This document shows, in pieces, positions 16,336-22,930 of a stretch of 64,000 nucleotides of DNA (the stretch's first letter is position 1; each line of letters starts with the position of its first letter). Source of the stretch: Bradyrhizobium sp. Y36. Lineage in GTDB: Bacteria > Pseudomonadota > Alphaproteobacteria > Rhizobiales > Xanthobacteraceae. A program made the position numbers and the translations under genes. The stretch lies in contig NZ_NWTI01000008.1 of the NCBI RefSeq assembly GCF_002531575.1, positions 62,001-126,000 on the forward strand. The letters are read 5' to 3'. The notes under the pieces are model-generated. The model did not search any database. It saw only the letters and a program-made list of their open reading frames with translations, and had not been told where the DNA came from.

Positions 16336-16529
16336 AAGTCGCGAGTTTGGCCAGCACGATAAGCGCTCAGCGCCTCCTCGGCAAAGGCGTCGAGCTTGCC
16401 CGCTTTGGCACCTTGCTCCAGGGCCTGATCGAAGCGCTCGGCGTCGAACTGCTCGAACCATGCACGAAATCGTGCCAATTCGTCAGGCGTAAGTCGCTCG
16501 ATTGCTTGCTCGATATCTTCCGTTGTCAT
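16332..16529 (-). CDS. Antitoxin partner of the ParE/RelE-like toxin
   Basis: 65 residues from the ATG at 16529. Mostly helical: MTTEDIEQAIERLTPDELARF, then RAWFEQFDAERFDQALEQG and a tail containing GKLDAFAEEALSAYRAGQTRDL. The sequence follows a recognisable antitoxin family that always precedes this toxin type (an 'AI..L...E..R.R.W...FDA..WD' N-terminal half and an 'AGKLD.LAEEAL...R.G.TR.L' C-terminal half). It should neutralise the toxin directly. No separate DNA-binding domain is obvious, so autoregulation is uncertain. Confidence 0.8.
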   Translation of the reverse strand: MTTEDIEQAIERLTPDELARFRAWFEQFDAERFDQALEQGAKAGKLDAFAEEALSAYRAGQTRDL

Positions 16530-16581
16530 CGATCGAATATAGCAAGGTAGCCCGCTTTGGAAAAGGTTCGCGCCAGGCGAG

Positions 16582-17262
16582 CTAAATCCGTCCACCTACT
16601 GGAATCAGCGCCCCGGTGATGCCGCTCGCGGCATCGCTGGCGAGGAACAGGATGACATCCGCAAGCTCCTGCGGCGTCACCCATTTGGAAAAATCCGCCT
16701 TCGGCATGTCGGCGCGATTGGCCTTGGTGTCGATGATCGACGGCAGCACCGCGTTCACCGTCACCTTGCCCTTCCACTCGTTCGCCAGAGCCTCGGTGAG
16801 CCGATGCACGCCCGCCTTCGACGCCGCATAAGGGCCCATTCCGGAGCCGGCCTGGAGCGCGCCCATGGCGCCGATATTGACGATGCGGCCGGCCGTGGAC
16901 GCGGCCAGATGCGGCAGCGCCGCGCGCGAGGTGTTGAGCGCGGTCAGGACATTGAGCGCGTGCATGCGCTGCCAGGTCTTGCTGTCGCCGTCGCCGACCG
17001 TCTCGAACGCAAAGCCGCCGGCGATGTTGATCAGCGCATCGAGTCGGCCGAAATGCTTTGCCGCCGCATCAACCGCCGTCTTCGCCTGCGTTGCGTCCGA
17101 CAGGTCGACGCCGCCGATCTCGATGCGCTCGGGCGTCGCCGACAGTTGCGAGGGCGCGTGGTCGATACCGGCGACGCGTGCGCCGCGCGCCTGCGCGACT
17201 TCGGCAACCACTTTGCCAAGCGCGCCGAGCGCGCCGGTGATGACCAGGACCTTGCCTTGCAT
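16582..17262 (-). CDS. Short-chain dehydrogenase/reductase
   Basis: 226 residues. The Rossmann motif is ITGALGALGKVVAEV, then a conserved Asp in GGVDLSD, NIAGGFAFE (NAG-type motif) and the catalytic YAASKAG with Ser upstream in VNIGAMGAL. The N-terminal glycine motif lacks the usual TGxxxGIG form, reading TGALGALG. The substrate is unknown. It is 24 bases downstream of the protein phosphatase gene in the same direction, so the two are probably co-transcribed. Confidence 0.88.
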   Translation of the reverse strand: MQGKVLVITGALGALGKVVAEVAQARGARVAGIDHAPSQLSATPERIEIGGVDLSDATQAKTAVDAAAKHFGRLDALINIAGGFAFETVGDGDSKTWQRMHALNVLTALNTSRAALPHLAASTAGRIVNIGAMGALQAGSGMGPYAASKAGVHRLTEALANEWKGKVTVNAVLPSIIDTKANRADMPKADFSKWVTPQELADVILFLASDAASGITGALIPVGGRI

Positions 17263-17285
17263 TGTCGATCTCCCGGCGCTGCGGC

Positions 17286-18044
17286 CTATGATTGCAGATA
17301 GCGCGCCTTCAGCGCGTCGCGCTCGGTCGCGCCGAGCTCGAGCCCGTCGCGAAGATACGTTTCGAGGTCGCCGTATTCACGGCCGACGGCCTCGAACGCC
17401 GCGGCAAGATAGGAGGCTTCGACGCTGCCGATGGCGTTGCGGACGTCCTCGGGCAGGTCGGTGGCTGCCGTTGCATCGCGCCTGTAGTGCTGGTTGGTCA
17501 GCAAATAGTCCTCGGCGATGACGTCGTCGGGCACGCCGAGCGCATGCAGGATCAGCGCGCTGGCGAAGCCGGTGCGGTCCTTGCCCGCGGTGCAGTGGAT
17601 CACGAGCGGCGCACTGTCTTCCAGGAGGTGGCCGAACAGGCTGCGAAAGCTGTGGGTGTTGTGGCGGACATAGTTGCGGTAGGACTCCCGCATCAGCTCG
17701 AGCGCCACCGGCGCGGTCAGCGTGCCCCTGGCGAGCTCGGCGCGCAGCGCAGCGACGACCGTCGGCTCGATCGGCAGCGAGTGCACCGTGATCTCGTCCA
17801 CGACGCAGACGCCGGCCGCACGCTCCTCCAGTCCGCGGAAATCGAACGCGCTTCTGACCCCGAGCGCGCGCACGATCGCGACATCATCGGCGGTGAGCTG
17901 CCCGAGATGGTTGGAGCGGAAGATATGTCGCCAGCGCGTAATGCGGCCGTCTGAGGTCGGATAGCCGCCGAGATCGCGGAAATTGCTGGCGCCTTGCAAG
18001 GCGAGGTGGCGGGCGGGGGAGTCCGTGAGGGAGGAGTCTTGCAT
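17286..18044 (-). CDS. Tyrosine-protein phosphatase (Y_phosphatase3 type)
   Basis: 252 residues. The family opening LQGASNFRDLGGYPTSDGR is followed by WRHIFRSNHLGQLT. The catalytic P-loop is HCTAGKDRTGFASALIL, with the nucleophilic Cys and the phosphate-binding Arg. Members dephosphorylate phosphotyrosine or phosphoinositides. No signal peptide is visible, so it is probably cytoplasmic. It precedes the SDR gene and is divergent from the small exported protein at 18116. Confidence 0.9.
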   Translation of the reverse strand: MQDSSLTDSPARHLALQGASNFRDLGGYPTSDGRITRWRHIFRSNHLGQLTADDVAIVRALGVRSAFDFRGLEERAAGVCVVDEITVHSLPIEPTVVAALRAELARGTLTAPVALELMRESYRNYVRHNTHSFRSLFGHLLEDSAPLVIHCTAGKDRTGFASALILHALGVPDDVIAEDYLLTNQHYRRDATAATDLPEDVRNAIGSVEASYLAAAFEAVGREYGDLETYLRDGLELGATERDALKARYLQS

Positions 18045-18115
18045 CGGATCAGCTTGGGCTATGGTTCCAGCGGGCGCACGGCGGGCGTCCTTGAGGTCTA
18101 TTACAGGGGGCGAAC

Positions 18116-18442
18116 ATGGATCGGTACAAGGCCTTTGTTTTGGCGATCACCATGCCGTCGGTCGGAATTTTTGCTGCGCCGCAGGCCGATGCGCAGACCT
18201 TCCGGACCTATCGCTGCGCCGATGGTACGCAGTTCGTCGTTGGATTTTATGACGCCGACAAGCGGGCCTTTCTCCAGATCGACGGCGAGCCGGTCACGTT
18301 GGCGAAGCGGCTGTCGGTCTCGGGCGCGCGCTATTCCGGGGCGGGCGTCACCCTGAAGATCCCAAAGACCGGCCCCGCCACGGTGAGGCACCTGAGGCGG
18401 CCGGTCACCGCCTGCGCGGTGATCGAAAGGCCCGGAATCTAA
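18116..18442 (+). CDS. Exported MliC-like protein (putative lysozyme inhibitor)
   Basis: 108 residues with a signal peptide ending PQADAQ. The mature part has YRCADGTQFVVGFYD, a run resembling the 'l.l.l...' core, LSVSGARYSGAGVTLKI (compare the SGxRY element of MliC) and a C-terminal Cys that can pair with the one in YRC. MliC/PliC proteins block host c-type lysozymes in the periplasm. The match is partial, so family membership is likely and the inhibitor function is inferred. Confidence 0.6.
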   Translation: MDRYKAFVLAITMPSVGIFAAPQADAQTFRTYRCADGTQFVVGFYDADKRAFLQIDGEPVTLAKRLSVSGARYSGAGVTLKIPKTGPATVRHLRRPVTACAVIERPGI

Positions 18443-18469
18443 AACTCAGCCGCGAGGCCAGCTGGAATC

Positions 18470-18505
18470 AAAAAGGGTCGAAACACTGCTGTTTCGACCC
18501 TTTTT
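18470..18505. terminator. Bidirectional Rho-independent terminator
   Basis: A 16-base perfect stem (AAAAAGGGTCGAAACA and its complement) with loop CTGC. It serves the rightward MliC-like gene and the leftward gstI-like gene. Confidence 0.92.
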
Positions 18506-18562
18506 CAACTGCCGCCGCCGGGCGCTTGTGCGAGCGCGGCGGTATCAAACCAAGCCCAGGCA

Positions 18563-18766
18563 TCACCGATCCCATTTCGGCTTGGCCTCGTCGACCGCGT
18601 CCTGGTGATACCAGCTCTCGCTGCAGATCGAGACGTTCGCGGGAAGCGAGGCGTGATCGGCGGGAAGGCGGGTGTCGCCGGTGCGGCGTCCGGCAAGAGC
18701 TGCGCGGCCCCCGACCGGGAATTGATAGATCGTTGCCGACCCGTGACTCAGACCATTGTTCATCAT
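18563..18766 (-). CDS. gstI: GstI-like small protein (DUF2735), putative glutamine synthetase II translational inhibitor
   Basis: 67 residues: MMNNGLSHGSATIYQFPVGG, then RAALAGRR and a C-terminal CSESWYHQDAVDEAKPKWDR. AAGGAG stands seven bases before the first ATG, which fixes the start. The GSATIYQFP and SWYHxxAV blocks are those of DUF2735, a small protein regularly found next to glnII in rhizobia. In Rhizobium leguminosarum the protein divergent from glnII, GstI, lowers translation of glnII mRNA and its gene is repressed by NtrC. The same arrangement is seen here, with glnII starting 535 bases away on the other strand. Confidence 0.75.
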   Translation of the reverse strand: MMNNGLSHGSATIYQFPVGGRAALAGRRTGDTRLPADHASLPANVSICSESWYHQDAVDEAKPKWDR

Positions 18767-19201
18767 TGCGATTCTCCTTGGTCGAAGCGCCTTGGCCCTC
18801 CATCGTGCGCCCGACTCGTTCGATTGTGGTTACCGAAATCCCCATATCGGCCGCGGCTCCCGGATTGGAAAGTGCTGAAAAGGAGATCAGTTGCCGCCCA
18901 ATTTGTGGGCAGTCGGAGGTATGCATCCCCTAAGGCAGGCTCTCGGTGACCAACGCTTGGGCCATTCCAAAGGTTGCTGCGGTGGGGTGATAGACTTTGC
19001 GATTATTGCCGGCGGTTGATGCGTGTTTCATCGGCAACTTCAGGCACTGCGTCGTCTGCTTCAGAAACGGGCGATTTCCCCGGGGTTTTTGCGCTGCAGC
19101 TTCACGCGAAGGTGCGCGCCTATGACGCAGAGCGCGGGGCGCAATCAGCTTCCGGCGGAGAGCCTGCCGCTGCGGTGGAAAACCGCCCGCCCTGCGGCCT
19201 T

Positions 19202-19219
19202 TTGGCACGTAAAATGCTT
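19202..19219 (+). promoter_or_regulatory. Sigma-54 (RpoN) promoter of glnII
   Basis: TTGGCACGTAAAATGCTT fits the -24/-12 consensus TGGCAC-N5-TTGC. The invariant GG is at 19204-19205 and GC at 19216-19217, with the required ten bases between. Transcription should start near 19229. Rhizobial glnII is a classic NtrC/RpoN target. Upstream NtrC sites are expected between 18900 and 19150, but none is clear enough to mark. Confidence 0.85.
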
Positions 19220-19233
19220 GTAGAGCGCCGGCC

Positions 19234-19287
19234 GATGATGGCCGGGTACAAACGTGCGGGGCTCTCAACCCCACCTTTCGCATCATC
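19234..19287 (+). promoter_or_regulatory. Structured 5' leader of glnII mRNA (putative GstI-responsive element)
   Basis: The expected leader begins about 19229. GATGATG (19234-19240) can pair perfectly with CATCATC (19281-19287), and inside lies a second hairpin GGGG-CTCTCAA-CCCC (19258-19272). The ribosome-binding site AGAGAGG follows directly, then ATG at 19302. An inverted repeat in the glnII leader is what translational control by GstI would need. Confidence 0.6.
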
Positions 19288-19301
19288 TACAGAGAGGCTC
19301 A

Positions 19302-20336
19302 ATGACCAAGTATAAGCTCGAGTACATCTGGCTCGACGGATATACGCCGACTCCGAACTTGCGCGGCAAAACTCAGATCAAGGAATTCGCGTCGTTCCCG
19401 ACGCTCGAGCAGCTTCCGCTCTGGGGCTTCGATGGCTCCTCCACCCAGCAGGCCGAAGGCCACAGCTCCGATTGCGTGCTGAAGCCGGTCGCCGTCTTCC
19501 CGGATGGCGCGCGCACCAACGGCGTGCTCGTGATGTGCGAAGTCATGATGCCCGATGGCAAGACCCCGCATCCGTCCAACAAGCGCGCCACCATCCTCGA
19601 CGACGCCGGCGCCTGGTTCGGCTTCGAGCAGGAGTACTTCTTCTACAAGGACGGCCGTCCGCTCGGCTTCCCCGAATACGGCTATCCCGCGCCGCAGGGC
19701 CCGTACTACACCGGCGTCGGCTACAAGTTCGTCGGCGACGTCGCCCGCAAGATCGTCGAGGAGCATCTCGACCTCTGCCTGGCTGCCGGCATCAACCACG
19801 AAGGCATCAACGCGGAAGTCGCGAAGGGCCAGTGGGAATTCCAGATCTTCGGCAAGGGCTCCAAGAAGGCCGCTGACGAAATGTGGATGGCCCGCTACCT
19901 GATGCTGCGCCTGACCGAGAAGTACGGCATCGACATCGAGTTCCACTGCAAGCCGCTCGGCGACACCGATTGGAACGGCTCGGGCATGCACGCCAACTTC
20001 TCCACCGAGTACATGCGCACCGTCGGCGGCAAGGAGTATTTCGAAGCGCTGATGGCGGCCTTCGACAAGAACCTGATGGACCACATCGCCGTCTACGGCC
20101 CGGACAACGACAAGCGTCTGACCGGCAAGCACGAGACCGCGCCGTGGAACAAGTTCAGCTATGGCGTGGCCGACCGCGGTGCCTCGATCCGCGTTCCGCA
20201 CTCCTTCGTCAACAACGGCTACAAGGGCTATCTGGAAGACCGCCGTCCGAACTCGCAGGGCGACCCATACCAGATCGCTTCGCAGATCCTGAAGACGATC
20301 GCGTCCGTGCCGGCTGACAAGAAGGCCGCGGCCTAA
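19302..20336 (+). CDS. glnII: Glutamine synthetase type II
   Basis: 344 residues, the eukaryote-like GSII length rather than about 470 for GSI. It opens MTKYKLEYIWLDGYTPTPNL and has the active-site blocks LPLWGFDGSSTQQA, WFGFEQEYFF, AGINHEGINAEVAKGQWEFQ, DTDWNGSGMHANFS, HETAPWNKFSYGVADRGASI and YLEDRRPNSQGDPY. It makes glutamine from glutamate, ammonia and ATP. There is no adenylylation loop as in GSI, so control is transcriptional (RpoN promoter at 19202) and probably translational (gstI, leader hairpins). A terminator follows. Confidence 0.97.
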   Translation: MTKYKLEYIWLDGYTPTPNLRGKTQIKEFASFPTLEQLPLWGFDGSSTQQAEGHSSDCVLKPVAVFPDGARTNGVLVMCEVMMPDGKTPHPSNKRATILDDAGAWFGFEQEYFFYKDGRPLGFPEYGYPAPQGPYYTGVGYKFVGDVARKIVEEHLDLCLAAGINHEGINAEVAKGQWEFQIFGKGSKKAADEMWMARYLMLRLTEKYGIDIEFHCKPLGDTDWNGSGMHANFSTEYMRTVGGKEYFEALMAAFDKNLMDHIAVYGPDNDKRLTGKHETAPWNKFSYGVADRGASIRVPHSFVNNGYKGYLEDRRPNSQGDPYQIASQILKTIASVPADKKAAA

Positions 20337-20380
20337 GATCCTCCCGGCCCGGGCTGGGGGGCTGGCCCGGGTTGGTGCTC

Positions 20381-20412
20381 AATCCGCCGGAGCTGCAAGG
20401 CTCCGGCGGATT
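20381..20412 (+). terminator. Rho-independent terminator of glnII
   Basis: Perfect 13-base stem AATCCGCCGGAGC / GCTCCGGCGGATT with a six-base loop, followed by TTTCATTT. It lies 45 bases after the glnII stop. Confidence 0.92.
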
Positions 20413-20532
20413 TTCATTTGGATCAACGCCATTCCTGTGGTTCGCCGGCCGTGCTCGCGCGAAGCTTGTCTATCGCCGCGGAAAGCGGGATAGAGTGGAC
20501 CGGGATGCGCGCGAGGGCCGGGGACACGGCTG

Positions 20533-21234
20533 GTGTTTGAAGGCTTCTACAAGACGAGATTTCAGCTCGGCAACGCGGTCGGCAGGAGCGTGATGCATGT
20601 GGCGAACGGCAAGCTGCTGGGCGGCAATTCAGCCTTCGCCCATATCGGCAGCTATGAACGGACCGAAGCCGGCGTCGACATCGTCATCAAGACGGTCCGT
20701 CACAACCCCGACCCGAACTACCGCGCCATGGCCGGCACCGACGATGCGACCCTGATTGCAAAGGGCTGGGCCGACGGTGATCTCTATCGCTTGAAGGGCG
20801 AGTTGAAGGAGCTGCCGGGTGTGCCGTTCCAGTCGCTCATGACGCCGATCACCGAAGACGAGGTGCCAGTCGCCGCCGGCGTCGGCGAAGTCGGTATCAC
20901 CGACGGCCTCTACTCCATTCATCTGCGGATGCTCGACGGTCTCGATGGCGGCCTCACCGGAGTGATGCTGCTCAACGGGGGACGTATTCTCGGCGGCGAT
21001 GCCGCGTTCTACTATCTCGGCAGCTACACCGCCGCGAACGGCCGCTGGAAGGGCCAGATCCTCAACCAGGAGCATACGCCGGCCAAGGACGATCCGATCT
21101 TCGGCGGCCACGAGGTCGGCATCGGCTTCTCCGGCCGTTACGATGCGGAAGAGGCGGTGCTGGAGGCGACCGCGCTTGCCGGCAAGCGCTCCTTGCGTCT
21201 CACCGCCGCGCTCAAGCTGATGCATCGCGCCTGA
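20533..21234 (+). CDS. GrlR-like protein with two tandem domains (233 aa)
   Basis: Starts at GTG 20533. The N-terminal half (about 1-106: GFYKTRFQLGNAVGRSVMHV, GKLLGGNSAFAHIGSYE) and the C-terminal half (about 122-233: GLYSIHLRMLDGLDGGLTGV, GGRILGGDAAFYYLGSY, NGRWKGQILNQEHTP) are repeats of one domain. The C-terminal half is closest to the single-domain gene at 15736. Its near twin lies at 22220. There is no signal peptide and the fold is probably an all-beta barrel. In GrlR proper this domain binds a transcription factor. Here the partner is unknown and could be a ligand. Confidence 0.75.
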   Translation: MFEGFYKTRFQLGNAVGRSVMHVANGKLLGGNSAFAHIGSYERTEAGVDIVIKTVRHNPDPNYRAMAGTDDATLIAKGWADGDLYRLKGELKELPGVPFQSLMTPITEDEVPVAAGVGEVGITDGLYSIHLRMLDGLDGGLTGVMLLNGGRILGGDAAFYYLGSYTAANGRWKGQILNQEHTPAKDDPIFGGHEVGIGFSGRYDAEEAVLEATALAGKRSLRLTAALKLMHRA

Positions 21235-21253
21235 CCGTCATCCGGGAAGCTCC

Positions 21254-21940
21254 ATGACAAACTCCATCCGCATGCTTTCGACGCTCGGCCTGATGGGCGC
21301 GATGCGCAGCCTGACCGCGGCCTTCGAGGCCGAAACGGGCATCCACGTCGACGCCGATTTCGCGCCGACCCTGGCGCTGCTCAAGCGCTTGCGCGCCGGC
21401 GAGGCTGCCGATCTCGTCATCCTCACGCGCGAGGGCCTCGACGACATGATCGGCGAAGGGCGTGTGCTCGCCGATGGCGCGGCCGATCTGGCGCGATCCT
21501 ATGTCGGCATTGCCGTGCGGGCAGGGCAGGTGCATCCCGACATCGGCAGCGAAGCGGCGCTGCGCACGACGCTGCTTGCGGCGCGGTCCGTGGCCTATTC
21601 GCGGCTCGGCGCAAGCGGCGTCTATTTCGCCCAGCTGATCGTACGCATGGGGATTGCCGAGGCGATCAACGCCAGAGCCACCGTTGTCGAGCAGGGCTTT
21701 ACCGCCGAGCGGCTGGTGACGGGCGAGGCCGATCTTGCCGTGCAGCAGATCAGCGAGCTGAAGCAGGTCGACGGCATCGAGGTGGTCGGACCGATCCCGC
21801 GGGAGCTGCAGACGCCGGCGGTCTTCTCCGCCGGCTGCATCGCAGGCGCTGGACATGCCGATGCCGCGGAGCGCCTGCTGCGTTATCTCGCCTCGCCGGA
21901 CGTCATTCCCGTGCTGCGCCAATCGGGCCTGGAGCCCTGA
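21254..21940 (+). CDS. ModA-like substrate-binding domain protein, no signal peptide
   Basis: 228 residues. The periplasmic-binding-protein type II pattern of molybdate-binding ModA is present: RMLSTLGLMGAMRSLTAAFE, AADLVILTREGLDDMI, a central GASGVYFAQLI and the C-terminal YLASPDVIPVLRQSGLEP. It starts directly with the first strand, so it lacks a signal peptide and should stay in the cytoplasm. ModB and ModC are absent. It follows a GrlR-like gene by 19 bases and may be co-transcribed with it. Possible roles are cytoplasmic oxyanion sensing or a diverged function. Confidence 0.78.
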   Translation: MTNSIRMLSTLGLMGAMRSLTAAFEAETGIHVDADFAPTLALLKRLRAGEAADLVILTREGLDDMIGEGRVLADGAADLARSYVGIAVRAGQVHPDIGSEAALRTTLLAARSVAYSRLGASGVYFAQLIVRMGIAEAINARATVVEQGFTAERLVTGEADLAVQQISELKQVDGIEVVGPIPRELQTPAVFSAGCIAGAGHADAAERLLRYLASPDVIPVLRQSGLEP

Positions 21941-22219
21941 GTTCGTCAGATCCGCCCGGGGCGAAACTCAATCGCGTGCAGACGCCGGACGAGCCCGCGG
22001 CCTGCAAGAAACGCGAAAACAACCCCATGCACAGTACCCAAGCCCTTGAAATTGCTGGCTGCGGATTAGGCGAAATGAGCGGGTTGTCCGGGACGCAGAC
22101 AGGGGAGCGTGGCCGCTCAATGGGCCGCAAGGCCCCTGCGCGCAAAAGCCGGGTGGCCGAGCTGCGGCGGCAATGCTAGGTAGCCCACGATTCCTTTCCG
22201 ATTTTGCGGGCTGATTGCG

Positions 22220-22924
22220 TTGCTGGACGGACTCTACAAGGTCGAATACGGCGTCAACGATGCGTTCGGGCGCAGCATCATGTGCCTGCATGACGGCAAG
22301 ATGTTGGGCGGCAATTCCGGCTTTGCGCACCTTGGCACCTACACCGAGCGGGACGGCGAGGTCGTCGCCGAGGTCATCACCGAGCGGCACAACCTCGATC
22401 CCAACTACAAGCCGCTGATGGGGGCGGACGTCGCCGCGATCGGCGCGCGCGGGCGGCTGGTCGGCAACGAGATCCGTCTGCAGGGCGGTGCAGACACCAT
22501 GCCGGGCGCCCATTTCTGGGCCAATCTCACGCGGCTCGATGACGGGGCGCTGCCGCCGCGTGGTACGATCGGGCAGGGCGGCATCGCCAACGGACTCTAC
22601 GGGATGAGCCTGCGCGCGCTCGACGGCGTCGATGCCGGCCTTTCCGGTGTGATGCTCTTGATCGACGGCCGCATCCTCGGCGGCGACGCGTTCTTCTACT
22701 ATCTCGGCTCCTATTCCTCGGCCGACGGCCGCTGGAAGGGCGAGATGCTGAACCAGGAGCACACGCCTGCGAAGGGCGAGAACCCGGTGTTCGGCGGCTT
22801 CGAGGTCGGGATCGGATTCTCAGGGACCTGCACGGAGGACAGCGGCGAGCTCGAAGGCATCGCGCTCGCGGGCAAACGCAGCCTGCGGCTGGCGGCATCG
22901 CTGAAGCTGATGCGAAGGGCGTGA
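22220..22924 (+). CDS. GrlR-like protein with two tandem domains, paralog (234 aa)
   Basis: Starts at TTG 22220, the only start-like codon before the conserved GLYKVEYGV block. It aligns end to end with the product of 20533: GRSIMCLHDGKMLGGNSGFAH versus GRSVMHVANGKLLGGNSAFAH, and KGEMLNQEHTPAKG versus KGQILNQEHTPAKD. Both end in (L/A)A(A/S)LKLM(H/R)RA. The pair most likely arose by duplication, together with a domain duplication already present in the ancestor. Cytoplasmic, partner unknown. It is convergent with the TPR-CHAT gene, only 6 bases between stops. Confidence 0.75.
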   Translation: MLDGLYKVEYGVNDAFGRSIMCLHDGKMLGGNSGFAHLGTYTERDGEVVAEVITERHNLDPNYKPLMGADVAAIGARGRLVGNEIRLQGGADTMPGAHFWANLTRLDDGALPPRGTIGQGGIANGLYGMSLRALDGVDAGLSGVMLLIDGRILGGDAFFYYLGSYSSADGRWKGEMLNQEHTPAKGENPVFGGFEVGIGFSGTCTEDSGELEGIALAGKRSLRLAASLKLMRRA

Positions 22925-22930
22925 AGCGGG

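Noticed and set aside
19103..19114. CACGCGAAGGTG as an NtrC site upstream of glnII
   Set aside because: Only three-base arms match the NtrC palindrome; too weak to annotate although a real site is expected nearby.
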